64,000 nucleotides of DNA from Adenophora triphylla var. japonica (Eukaryota; Streptophyta; Magnoliopsida; Asterales; Campanulaceae). The first letter of the stretch is position 1. Each line of letters opens with the position of its first letter. The stretch is from contig JAFEMH010001299.1 in the NCBI GenBank assembly GCA_022495995.1, positions 258,001 to 322,000 on the forward strand, in the 5' to 3' direction. A program made the position numbers and the translations under genes. Shown piece by piece: positions 21,565 through 31,800 of this stretch. The notes under the pieces are model-generated. The model was given only the letters and a program-made list of their open reading frames with translations. It searched no databases and was not told the DNA's origin.

Positions 21565-21832
21565 CCCCCTCCGTCCCGCTACAAATGAGACACTTACTGT
21601 TTACGCGTGGATTAAGGAAAAATAATGATATAAATGAGTATGAAAAGTGAGGTTGGAGAGAGAAAGTGGGGTAGGAAATAGTGATTTGATTGATGTTGTG
21701 AGTATAAAAGTAAAGTAGGAGAGAGAATTAGTGGGTGGAATAGTAAAGATTCTTTGCCATTTTAGGAAGTGTGTGATTTGTAGTGGGACGCCCAATGAGG
21801 AAAGTGTGTGATTTGTAGCGGGACGGAGGGAG
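21565..21832. mobile_element. Stowaway-type MITE upstream of the GIL1-like gene
   Basis: Ends CCCCCTCCGTCCCGC and GCGGGACGGAGGGAG with TA flanks. It contains TTACTGTTTACGCGTGGATTA, shared with the copy at 1905. It lies about 0.8 kb before the coding start, within the presumed promoter or leader intron. Confidence 0.85.
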
Positions 21833-22654
21833 TATACCAACTCTACCACACCATGTTGACACTCAGACTTTTCTATTATTTAATGAGAATCATATTTTCT
21901 ATTCATGCTTAGTGGGATAAAGTGAAAATTAGCATTACCAAATCTGAATCACACTATTTTGAGATGACAGAAATATTTCTGAGCTAATAATGTCTTAGTT
22001 AAAATGGAAAGAGTTCAGCTGAATTGGTAGCAGTGGATAGATTCCACAGGTTGTATAAGTAAGGGAGTAAAAAATTAGTCATTTGCATAAAATAAAATCT
22101 TAAGTTAGGTTGCACTGACCTCTTCTCCACGTGTCATGGATAATTACTAACGAGGTAGCCAATTACCTGTTGATTTTTTCTTATTTGTAATTCTCGATTC
22201 ACTATGAATTATTCTATGTTATAATAAGAAATGCCATTGAGCAGAGGCCGTTAAAAGTAACCAGCATTTAGAATAGTGAACATCAAGCACGTCTTTTAAA
22301 CTTGTTGTTTTGAATCTAAGTTTTCCTTCTTTATACTTATTTAATTTAAAGATTCCTCTTTTTCTTTCACCCTTGGATAAAAATCCTATTTTGAACTTTT
22401 TAAAAGAAATCATGTTATGAATTCCCAAAGGGAAATTATAAAGAAGCTACATATTGCACAGATGGTCTAAGAGTTAAAGCATATTGCTTTTCTCCTTTGT
22501 TGGAACACACTCATCATTGTCGTCCTCGTCCCGTCATCATCCCCATTTCCTTTTCATTTCTCTTTTTGAATATTATTATCTTTGTTCACACAAAACTCTT
22601 TCTCCGTCTCTCTTGTATTATCAACAAAATCATTTTTTCCTATTTTTTTTCCAG
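21833..22654 (+). promoter_or_regulatory. Proximal upstream region / leader intron end of the GIL1-like gene
   Basis: It holds one G-box (22128-22133) and ends in a polypyrimidine tract followed by CAG immediately before the ATG at 22655. The reading frame stays open upstream to 22484, but that extension is Ser/Phe/His-rich and unlike the family, so it is treated as untranslated. Confidence 0.4.
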
Positions 22655-24070
22655 ATGGATCCTGTTAATAGGTCTTCCGTGACCCCAAACAAGAGTAGAT
22701 TGGCTCGCACCTTTGCCAAGGTGTTGCATATCCGAGCTGTAACAGGGGTGAAGAATCAGAAGAACCAGTCACATGAGGTCAAACATGGGGAGCTAGTCAA
22801 TGATGGTCATAATCTTCAAGCTAAGTTTTTCGATGAGGAAGAAGAAGAAAAGCTTCAGAAGAGGGCTTCAATGGAAGCTTTTCTTGCCAAACTATTTGCT
22901 AGCATATCCTCTGTAAAAGCAGGATATGCTCAATTGCAATTTTCTCAGACTCCTTATAATCCAGAAGGAATTCAGACAGCTGATCAAATTGTAGTTTCAG
23001 AGTTAAAGACTTTGTCTGAATTGAAACAATCTTTCTTCAAGAAGCATCTCGATGACCCCTCTGCTGAAACCACCCTTCAATTGGCCGAAATTCAAGAGCA
23101 GAAAAGTCTTGTAAAAATATTTGAGATTACAGGGAAGAAACTAGAGTCAGAGGTTAGGCTGAAAAATTCTGAAATCACCTTTCTTAGAGAGAAATTGGAA
23201 GAAGCCAATAATGAAAACAAGTTGCTTGATAAGAGATTGAATTCAAGTGGGTCCTCATCTCCTCTTGAAAATATACGATCCTCTTCATTGGGCCCCACCC
23301 ACTTCATTGCTACTCTTAGAATGTCGATCAAGTCAATTCGAAGCTTTGTTAGGTTAATGATCAGCGAGATGGAATCTGGAGGGTGGGATTTGGATGCAGC
23401 TGCAAATTCAATCGAGCCAGGTGTTATTTATTGGAACACAACCCAGAAATGCTTTGCCTTTGAGTCCTTTGTTTGTCGAGAGATTTTCGATGGCTTCAAT
23501 TCCCCAAACTTTTCCATTCAAGGTGAGCCTTCATCAAGCAAACGGTCATTTTTTGACAGATTCATGGAACTGAAATCCCTGAAGCCAAAGGAGTATATTG
23601 GGTGGAAACCAAAATCCCTGTTTGCAAAATTTTGCCGGGAAAAATACTTGAGACTTGTGCATCCCAAAATGGAATCATCCCTTTTTGGGAATTTGAATCA
23701 AAGAAACCTAGTAAATGGCGGCGAATTCCCGGAAACAACATTCTTTGCTGCTTTTGCTGAGATGGCGAAGCGGGTTTGGCTCTTGCATTGCTTGGCTTTC
23801 TCTTTCGAGCCCAAAGTTTCAATCTTTCAGGTCAAGAAAGGTAGTAGATTCTCTGAGGTGTTCATGGAGAGTGTGAATGAAGAAGCTTTCTTACCATCGG
23901 ACGGTACACCGGAGACGGACCCCAGCGTGGCTTTCACAGTAGTACCTGGGTTCAAGATTGGTAAAAGTGTTATACAAAGTCAGGTGTATCTGGGCAGATC
24001 TCAAGATCGGACGGCAGAGGGGATCCGGTTGTGGGGGCCGAATATGGGGCCCACAAACATCAAGGATTGA
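22655..24070 (+). CDS. GIL1: GRAVITROPIC IN THE LIGHT 1-like protein (DUF641 family)
   Basis: The one intact host gene here: 471 aa, a single coding exon. It starts MDPVNRSSVTPNKSRLARTF, and the basic N-terminus is followed by an acidic run (60-65) and the DUF641 region at about 66-200 (KRASMEAFLAKLFASISSVK, QTADQIVVSELKTLSELKQS, EIQEQKSLVKIFEITGKKLE), which is helical and coiled-coil-like. A middle domain (213-285) contains FIATLRMSIKSIRSFVRLMI and GVIYWNTTQKCFAFESFVCR. The conserved C-terminal domain (330-445) contains FPETTFFAAFAEMAKRVWLL and ends VPGFKIGKSVIQSQVYL. In Arabidopsis, GIL1 is needed for light to randomise hypocotyl gravitropism downstream of phytochrome; the biochemical activity is unknown. 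The internal ATG at 22655 was preferred over 22484 because family proteins start like this and it directly follows a splice-acceptor-like CAG. Family membership is firm; which paralogue it is (GIL1 or a close relative) is less sure. Confidence 0.85.
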   Translation: MDPVNRSSVTPNKSRLARTFAKVLHIRAVTGVKNQKNQSHEVKHGELVNDGHNLQAKFFDEEEEEKLQKRASMEAFLAKLFASISSVKAGYAQLQFSQTPYNPEGIQTADQIVVSELKTLSELKQSFFKKHLDDPSAETTLQLAEIQEQKSLVKIFEITGKKLESEVRLKNSEITFLREKLEEANNENKLLDKRLNSSGSSSPLENIRSSSLGPTHFIATLRMSIKSIRSFVRLMISEMESGGWDLDAAANSIEPGVIYWNTTQKCFAFESFVCREIFDGFNSPNFSIQGEPSSSKRSFFDRFMELKSLKPKEYIGWKPKSLFAKFCREKYLRLVHPKMESSLFGNLNQRNLVNGGEFPETTFFAAFAEMAKRVWLLHCLAFSFEPKVSIFQVKKGSRFSEVFMESVNEEAFLPSDGTPETDPSVAFTVVPGFKIGKSVIQSQVYLGRSQDRTAEGIRLWGPNMGPTNIKD

Positions 24071-24828
24071 ACTGTGGACTCCATATCTTATTTAAACAAT
24101 GGTATTATGGAAAGAAGTGGGAAAATGCAATGGCTTTGGCTGGAAAGGTTTGATGGATGTGGAGCTTTTGTCTGTTTGTTATAAAAGGGAAAGCGCGTAG
24201 ACTGGTATGTCAAGACAACCTTTGAAATGTTTTAAAATTTTATTAGTACTCTGTGTTTGCGTTGAAGCCTTCCCCAATTTTGTTAATATTAGGCAACTGG
24301 TGGTAATTTTTAATGGGTGTAACATAAAAAAAAAAAAAAAATTAAAATTTCTACCAGTATATGGAAAGAATAGAATTTATAATTTGTCCACTGGATTGTC
24401 TTGTTCGTTGGAGTTGCTAGTGTAGCTGTTGAAATTAGCGGGATGAGTCTGACGACCGAATGAAAGCCAACTAAACATTTGTCAGAATTCATGTTTGGAT
24501 TCATTTTATTCTAAATTTTTCTATGGTTTAGAAAAGGAGAAGAGGAGACTGGCCTTTATTTTGGGTCTTTAATTTTTGACTCAAATTTTTTATGTCTAGG
24601 AAAGTGGGTTTTCTGGAGTAGTTACTATCCAATTTGGATATTTTGGGTCTTTATTTTCCATTTCAAGTGAAATATCTTCAAACTTTGTTGGAGTAGTGAG
24701 TCTTGGGAGCTTTAGTATCATTTATATTGGAAATACCTGTTAGCTCAGAAAAGGAGAAGAGGAGACTCGCCTTTATTTTTGGGTCTTTAAGTGTGATTCT
24801 TAAAAGGTTCGACTCGTTTAGTGCAATA
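24071..24828. other. 3' region of the GIL1-like gene
   Basis: 3' untranslated and intergenic sequence with an A run at 24328-24342. The phrase AAAAGGAGAAGAGGAGACT.GCCTTTATTTTGGGTCTTTAA occurs twice (about 24532 and 24749), a small local duplication. No ORF with support. Confidence 0.4.
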
Positions 24829-25160
24829 CTCCCTCCGTCCCAATTAAACCTTCACCATTTTGAAGGGGGCACGCAAATTAAGAAAAAAGTTAGTCGAGTA
24901 AGTGTTGTAACCTTCACCATTTTGGAGGTGGCACGCAAATTAAGAAAAAAATTAGTGGAGTAAGTGTTGTGAGTATGAAAAGTGAGGTTGGAGAGAGAAA
25001 CTGGGGTAGGAAATAGTGAGTTGATTGGTGTTGTGAGTATAAAAGCAAAGTATGAGAGAGAATTAGTGGGTGGAATAATAATATAAAATGTCCATTTTAG
25101 GAAAGGTGAAGCTTTCAACGGGACACCCGTTTTGGCAAAAGGTGAATGGGACGGAGGGAG
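24829..25160. mobile_element. Stowaway-type MITE with internal duplication
   Basis: CTCCCTCCGTCCCAATT at the left, GGGACGGAGGGAG at the right, TA flanks. CCTTCACCATTTTG and the following GGCACGCAAATTAAGAAAAAA are present twice (about 24848 and 24910), so part of the left end has been duplicated in tandem. A further Stowaway-like fragment (GGGACGGAGGGAATATTTTG) follows at about 25206-25270. Confidence 0.8.
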
Positions 25161-25270
25161 TATTTATTTTGGAATGCACAAAAGAAGATAGTGTAATATT
25201 TACTATGAGGCGGAGGAAGTATTTTGTTAGAAAATTCTGTATTATTTTGGGACGGAGGGAATATTTTGTT

Positions 25271-25970
25271 AGAAATTGTGGTGTATATGATGGTCCAAGA
25301 AAACGGCCGACACAGGCATAAGGCCTTTAAGATATTGAATGTGTTAGGATGGTGATATATATAAAAATCAAGCTGAAAAGCTTTGAAAGTCTTTCTTTGT
25401 GTTAAAAGGAGTTCAGATCTTATGTTTCAGTCTGTGTACATATGCTTTGTATTATTATTGATCTAATGGTTCACGTTTGTGGACGCTATTATCATTCCCC
25501 GTCTTACCCGAGACTTCTGACACGTATTGTCATGATGTCATTTGGCTTACAAAATGATTTGTCATGATTTTGCAGGTGTTTATAATTAGAGTGTGGCGGG
25601 TCTACAAACAATACAACTAATAAAATATATTCATGATCATTTTGTATTTATCTTTTTTGTAAACTTTTTTTTGTGTCCGTAGTAACAGGGCCCTAAATCA
25701 TATGCTCAATAAGTACTACATTGAATGTGGTGTGTAGGAAAGATAACATTTAATAAATTTTATGCGTCCATTATTTACACATTACCTAGGAGAATGAGAG
25801 CACTTTAAGTAACCCTTTGAATGGTAGATAGGGAGAGGAATAAATGAGAAAGAAAGTCTCAAAAGCATGCCATTTACCATTTTATTTGGGATACCAAAGA
25901 AGTTTAGTTTTGATACCTGATATTATATTAGTAGGTACTCAGGTAGCGAGTTTGAATCTTGTTAATGACA
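25271..25970. other. Intergenic, nothing recognised
   Basis: AT-rich sequence without a credible ORF, inverted-repeat ends or RNA gene. Confidence 0.4.
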
Positions 25971-26000
25971 CTAGCAGTACACCCGTGCGATGTATGGTAT
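25971..26000 (-). mobile_element. Possible Helitron 3' end
   Basis: On the minus strand a decayed stem CCATAC-ATC-GCACGGG is followed by a short spacer and CTAG then T, the arrangement of a plant Helitron 3' terminus. The mismatches in the stem would fit CpG decay. The 5' end was not found. Confidence 0.25.
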
Positions 26001-26153
26001 GATAAAGTTTTTCTATTATGTAATTAAAATTAAAGATTTAAAAATTATTTCATAACCAAATAAAAAATTACTTAAATAAATAATTGAACATGAATAGTTT
26101 GTATTTGTGTAAAATAGTAATTACACTAAATAAAAAAAGGAAAAAGTATGTAA

Positions 26154-26283
26154 TAGTATGTTTGGCAACTCGATTTCAATCCATTGAATTGGAATTGAAA
26201 GGGTTAAATTAGTTTTACGGAATTCATTTTGTTCTTTCAATTCCAAATCCAAGTCTTGAAATTGAGGTTGCCAAACATACCCA
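26154..26283. mobile_element. Tourist-like (PIF/Harbinger) MITE
   Basis: A 130-bp foldback: GTATGTTTGGCAACTCGATT at the left pairs with the right end GAGGTTGCCAAACATACC, and the inner arms (CCATTGAATTGGAATTGAAA / CTTTCAATTCCAAATCCAAG) also pair. It is flanked by TAA on both sides (26151-26153, 26284-26286), the usual 3-base target of this superfamily. Confidence 0.7.
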
Positions 26284-26286
26284 TAA

Positions 26287-27764
26287 TTGTAATTCTACGG
26301 ATATTAGAATTTCACAAAACACTCTTCACATTTTTATATTTTTTTTTTACAAAAAGACAAATGGCCTTTTAAATACTTACCTTCTATAAAATCCTAGAAA
26401 AAGTCACTTTTCATCCCACAATTCTATTTTTTGGGCCTCTCTCATTTTTTGTCCCTCCCTTTTCATTTATTCATTCTTTTGTATATTAGGAATACCTAAT
26501 TAATTTGAAATCACCACTGAATCTCCCAAGGTCCATATGCCTAAAAATGACGCACCCATTCCCTTTCCTATTCGCTCCCCATTTTCCTATTAAAAAATCT
26601 CTCGTATTTATTCGTAAAATAGGGAAAAAAAAATTTCCAAAATTATCTTAACATCATTATGATTTTTCAGTTTTATTTTTTAATTTTATATAGAAACGAA
26701 TTTTTGAAAAGTGACAATTTAATAGTAATAAGTGGCAAATAATGGAGCACCCATAATTAATCCAAAATCATGTATGCATGCCTAATAAAAGAAAAAATAA
26801 TTAGGTTTCCACTTTTTTCATTAACCATTTCATATGAACACAAAATTTAACAGATCATTATTTAGGACATCAAATAAAAAAAATGAAGAAAAAAGTTTCA
26901 AAATAGTGCAAATTCTTGATGGGCAATTATAATCCACCCAAAACCATTGCAATCCACTGCAAACAAACTTTATCTTTCTTCACCCCACCCACTCCCGCCG
27001 ACACATCCCCCACCGGAGAACCTAGGCAGCAGCTTCATCAGGTCTCCTCTTCTGGCTTCATCTCTCTTCCTTCACCTGCATGTTTCTCTGAATTTTTCTA
27101 GACACCTCAATCAAAACTCCACCCCCACCACCAATTTCACCATAACAACACCAATTTCACCAACACCACCACCACACCTCAAAATTAACCGACACTACCA
27201 TTCCACCAACAACGTCGTCACTACAATCGCCAATACCAAAATCAAGACAAAAAAAAATCAATTTCACACTTGCTTGATAGAAGTAAATAGAAATTACCTT
27301 CAAATTGAATAATCTCACACCCTCAAATCATGATCCCAATGAAGATCTTCTCCTCCCGGCTTCCTTCCCTCATTCGACCTGTTTTGCATAAGGAAAAATA
27401 GAGAGTTAGATTCTTGTATATTTTTGTGTCTTGGTATGTGAGCGTGTGTGCGTGTGTTGTTTTATGTTTGTGCATTTGTGTGTTAGAGAGTGTTTTTTTT
27501 AAATCACAAAAGATGATAAAGAGAAAAGAAAGAGTAGGGAGCAAGTATTTTATTTTCTCGTGGAGTGTGAATACATATACTTGTCAAAGTTTTACATACA
27601 TGTGTTATTTTTTCTTTGCCAAATGAAACAAATGGAGCTCATGCACACATTAACATCAGCAAGCATCTTTCTATTGTAGACTAAATTTTTGTCTTAAGCA
27701 ATGAAAAATGACATATTTGCTCTTGATTGTGGCAATATTTACCACTTGCTTCCTTTAATATATA
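26287..27764. other. Intergenic; a C/A-rich unassigned stretch at 26940-27310
   Basis: 26940-27310 is notably C- and CA-rich (CACCACCACCACACCTC) compared with its AT-rich surroundings and opens short frames on the plus strand, the longest 26947-27312. The residue pattern is low complexity (Ser/Pro/His/Thr) without a recognisable domain. It could be an untranslated exon or simple decayed sequence. Nothing else supportable was seen. Confidence 0.3.
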
Positions 27765-28070
27765 CTCCCTCCGTCCCACCGATCTTAAGAAAAGTTTCTA
27801 TTTTGGGCGTCCCGCTAATCTTAAGAAATCCCAAAATAGAAAGTTTTTATTATTTTTATACTCTTTCTACCCCACTCATTCTCTCTCCTACTTTACTTTT
27901 ACACTCACAATATTCTCTCTCCTAACTATTCATCCCACTCATTCTCTCTCCTATTTAATTTTTCACACTCACAACACTTCTTCCACTCATTCTCTCTCCT
28001 AATACTATAATAATATTTCTTAATTCCCGCGCCTTTTCAAAATTTCTTAAGATGACCGGGACGGAGGGAG
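27765..28070. mobile_element. Stowaway-type MITE, twin A (306 bp)
   Basis: Ends CTCCCTCCGTCCCACCG and CCGGGACGGAGGGAG, TA flanks. Reading base by base, it appears identical to the element at 30618-30923. Confidence 0.9.
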
Positions 28071-28740
28071 TATAGAGATGTGCAAGCTTAATTATAGGTC
28101 ATTTATTTGATGTAGTCTAAGAACATTTTATATATCACTAATAAAATAAAATAAAAAATATTATTTTATTTGAGACAGATACTTCCCGGGAAAAGTTCAA
28201 TTTTTACTATTAACAATCAACCCAACCTTTTTAAGTGTCAATTAGTCTCCCACATAGCATAGAAATGATTGACGCATAAAAACCAAGTGTGTGTGTTTAT
28301 GTGTGAGAGAGATTATAAAGCCTGGGTAAATTATGGCAGAGATGCAGTAATGCATAGGGGTGGTTCGGTTGGTATACCGATTTTATTTTGCTTGTACCGT
28401 GTACCAACCAAGTATGAATTGGTATAAAAAAATCTGTACCAGTACCAACCACAAAAGTCGGTATACCAAGTTTATGGTACGGTTGGTATTCGGTTGGTAC
28501 GGTTGGTATTAGACATATACCAAATGTAAATAAAGACAAAAAAAAAATGCATTTATATTGTTTTGAACAACATATTATAACAAAAAAATACGTCTCAAAA
28601 CACAGAAAACACAGATTATAAATACTTGAAACAGAAACGAACTAGTACAAGTACAACAAAGGTCTTGAAATCTAAACAATGTCTTGAAAATTAAACAATA
28701 CTTATAAAATCCACAGCTTCCAAACCAAAATATCACAATT

Positions 28741-28802
28741 GCTAACGCTGATTAGTTGATGTTTGAGAGTTCTTGGTCGCATCCGCTCCTTCAAAAGCTG
28801 AA
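28741..28802 (-). pseudogene. Last-exon remnant of the hAT transposase gene
   Basis: The minus strand reads SFEGADATKNSQTSTNQR then a stop, preceded by TTCAG, a possible acceptor. It sits downstream of the first-exon remnant in transposase order. Assignment rests on position only. Confidence 0.3.
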
Positions 28803-29304
28803 TGAATAAGAGGAAAAAAAATGTTAGATAATGTACTAAAAATCACAGATTGAGTATACATTGAGTAGCCTGCTGTTTGTTGCAATCAAATAAGTGTCCA
28901 TTTTTTTGTCCCAAAATGAGTATCAGTGTCCATTTTCTAGTAAACAAGATTGAATAACCTTATAAACTATCATGGATTATCTTACATTTTCAATGACAGA
29001 ATGTGCTCATTAAGAGTATTTCTGTATATGTGAGTACTAAAAGTGCTTAAAAGCTAAAAAATGACTCACTCTGGGTGGAGGGAGTATTTAACATTTGGCA
29101 GCAGATAAACATGTAACTGAAAGAATGGTTTAACTACCATATTCATTAACTGCAAGTAGTGGCAATGTACTAGGATAAGGATTCCCAAGAACTGCTGGGA
29201 TAACAAATTGCAAATGAACCAAACAAGCTATGATAATTCTATGATTTAATTAACAGTAAGCACCCATTATACATTTCCATACAAGCTCATTACATACAAG
29301 CTCA

Positions 29305-29418
29305 TTACAGTGATATAATTGCTTCACTAGTAGTATCTCCAGATACTGGAGCGGATGAAGACGGAGGAATCGATTGAGAAGAACCTGTAGTTACAGGCCT
29401 CGATTGAGAAGATTCCAT
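29305..29418 (-). pseudogene. N-terminal remnant of a hAT transposase (37 aa)
   Basis: The minus strand reads MESSQSRPVTTGSSQSIPPS then SSAPVSGDTTSEAIISL and a stop. A Ser/Pro/Thr-rich head of this kind starts many plant hAT transposases before the BED zinc finger, which is absent here along with the dimerisation domain. CAG lies just before the ATG, so an upstream leader intron is likely; the GC-rich leader exon is at about 29770-29935 (donor CACGG|TAAGATT). Confidence 0.5.
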
Positions 29419-30221
29419 CCTGTTTCAAACAAAATTGATAAAATAAAATTAACACTCTAAGGCCTGTCAAGAAGCTCAAGAAGCACAGTAGTCTCAGACC
29501 AAAGTAGTAACAGAGCATAAATTCTGGAATATACACACATTCAGTACATAAATTATGGAATATACACAGATAAAGTAGTCTCAGACCAAGAAGCACAGTA
29601 GTCTCAAGCAAGTACACAAATTCTGTATAGATCTGGTGCGAAAAAATTCTGGAATATACACAATAACATCAAGAAACTGAATGACGATCGAAAATGAGCA
29701 TAAACTGTTACTGAATGACGATCGAAAATGAGCAATACAAAATAACATCAATTAAATCAGCATCAATCTTACCGTGGGGTGAAGCGGAGCTGGTGTCGGC
29801 GGCGCAAGGTTGTGGGAAGAAGAGAAGACCGGCGAGGGTGAGGGAGAGAAACCGAGAACGAACGACGCCAAGCGTGAGGGAGAGGGAGAGCGAGAACGAG
29901 AGCTGTGTCGGCGGCCACTGAGAAGAAGAAAGAAAGACTTTTTAGTTTTTAGGGTTAGATTTTTTTTTTAATTTTGTAATTTTTGTTTATATGTATATAA
30001 TACTATATATTTTATATATTTTTTTTAAAAAAAGTCGGTATTTTGGTATACCAACCGAGTTCACTTTTATATACCACGTACCAACCATTTTCACTAATTG
30101 GTACGGTACTACCGTACCGAAAATTCGGTATACCGATTTCACTGTACCAATTACAATTGGTACGGTTGGTATATGGATTGGTTGGTACGGAAGAGTACCA
30201 TTTGCCGGTCCTAGTAATGCA

Positions 30222-30617
30222 CATGAATTTACTACCATTATGTCCTAAACAACAATATTGCTCGAGCAAAGGAGTTTGTAAGGTTCAGATTTAACCACGT
30301 TTTCTTTTGGTGGGGAACGCCATCCCTTGGTCAAAATAATTTTTCCACTTTTTTTTATTTATATTACAAACGAACTTTGAACAATAATTTTAAATTGATT
30401 TAATTTTTTTAATAAAAATCTAAAATTTGATATTAATAGTATTGTTAATGGTGTATCGATAACAAGTTATAGATTTTTATTTGTATAATTAAATTAACCT
30501 AAAATTATTGCTCAAAAAAATTTCGGGCAGAAAGGAGTATCTGTGGAAGAAGTATCTGATGTAGTAACGGCAAAAAAAAAAAGAAATAAAGGAGTATCTG
30601 ATCAAGTTAAATTAATA
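30222..30617. other. Intergenic, nothing recognised
   Basis: AT-rich; no ORF or repeat end could be placed. Confidence 0.4.
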
Positions 30618-30923
30618 CTCCCTCCGTCCCACCGATCTTAAGAAAAGTTTCTATTTTGGGCGTCCCGCTAATCTTAAGAAATCCCAAAATAGAAAGTTTT
30701 TATTATTTTTATACTCTTTCTACCCCACTCATTCTCTCTCCTACTTTACTTTTACACTCACAATATTCTCTCTCCTAACTATTCATCCCACTCATTCTCT
30801 CTCCTATTTAATTTTTCACACTCACAACACTTCTTCCACTCATTCTCTCTCCTAATACTATAATAATATTTCTTAATTCCCGCGCCTTTTCAAAATTTCT
30901 TAAGATGACCGGGACGGAGGGAG
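30618..30923. mobile_element. Stowaway-type MITE, twin B (306 bp)
   Basis: Same ends, length and, by eye, same sequence as 27765-28070, with independent TA-containing flanks (AATA/TATC). Two identical copies 2.85 kb apart point to recent movement. Confidence 0.9.
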
Positions 30924-30989
30924 TATCATTGATTAGAAAAGTGAACGAATGGAGCAAAATTTTGGCCCTCCGCATTAGAGCACTGCAGC

Positions 30990-31296
30990 CAATTCTCATT
31001 GCAAATCCACCTCAAGTTGAATTAATATGAACATTTATTAAAAAAAAAAAAAAAAGTCAATAAATATAGCAAAATCTCGAGCGTTCGCTGTAGAAAGCTG
31101 AACAATATTTACATGTCCGTTAAGCACGGTTCATGAATGATTCGGAAAATGTGGTTGTACACTATCTTACAAGTAACATTTGAGACCTGCTATATAATTT
31201 ATTGATGAGCTCAAAATTCATACAAAATTTATTGGAGAAACTGCAGCATTGCAATGATGCCGGTCATTGTCCATTATTCATAATTAAGGACATTGC
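30990..31296 (-). repeat. Probable outer part of the LTR of the older gag-only Copia element
   Basis: The Copia element at 31297-46502 is inserted (TSD ATTGC) into the LTR of an older minus-strand relative, whose remaining LTR part lies at 46508-46837. The other part should therefore lie here, left of 31297. Its far end could not be placed and the sequence has no ORF. Confidence 0.35.
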
Positions 31297-31785
31297 TGTA
31301 AGAACATGGATTGCAAAATGTGTATACTTAATAAATATAAGTGACATGTAGACGTACATGTATAAATCATTGAAATAATGTTATTGTAAAGTATAGAAAT
31401 ATTAATTAAATGTGTAGAATTTTCGAGGTGGAAATTACCTATTTATGATGGGCAGAATGGTAATTTCACACCGCTTAATTGAAAGGGTGTAGTCCCTTGA
31501 TGAGGTGTCATTGTTTCCTATATATAGAGGCCTACCATCAGCCTAGAAACACTACATCATCCTTATTTACTCTCTCTATAATCTGAGTTCTAAGGAAGGC
31601 ATTCATCATCAAGAAGATCTACAACTTCCTACGTGATTTTCTTCTTCTTCTCTTCCTTCCTTTGCAAGAACATCATCAAGTAATAAGATGGACTCAACAG
31701 TTATCACGCTTCCGCCTTCATCTTCTTCTCTTACTTAATCTAGACTTGAGTGCTTTCGGGTTATTGGAATAGGAATGTTCCAACA
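31297..31785 (+). repeat. 5' LTR of Copia
   Basis: 489 bp, TGTAAGAACATGG to GTTCCAACA. The TATA-like TATATATAG at 31519-31527 is the likely core promoter. It matches 46014-46502 with about six differences. Confidence 0.92.
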
Positions 31786-31787
31786 AT

Positions 31788-31800
31788 TGGTATCAGAGCC
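31788..31800 (+). other. Primer-binding site of Copia (initiator tRNA-Met)
   Basis: TGGTATCAGAGCC, two bases after the LTR, complementary to the 3' end of plant initiator tRNA-Met, the common Copia primer. Confidence 0.92.

Larger units (their letters stand above)
28355..30213 (-). mobile_element. Non-autonomous hAT element
   Basis: TAGGGGTGGTTCGG at the left and TTGCCGGTCCTA at the right are flanked by a perfect 8-base duplication GTAATGCA (28347-28354, 30214-30221), the hAT target length. Both subterminal regions are full of GGTACGGTTGGTAT / ATACCAACCGAG repeats in opposite orientation. Between them, on the minus strand, are what look like a leader exon, a short first coding exon and a final exon of a transposase gene, but the catalytic part is missing. 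Confidence 0.85.

Noticed and set aside
22484..22654. N-terminal extension of the GIL1-like frame by 57 residues
   Set aside because: Ser/Phe/His-rich, unlike the family start; it is pyrimidine-rich sequence ending in a splice-acceptor-like CAG before the chosen ATG.
28890..29090. Possible further Stowaway-like element inside the hAT element
   Set aside because: Only one recognisable end (GGGTGGAGGGAGTA); the other end could not be paired.
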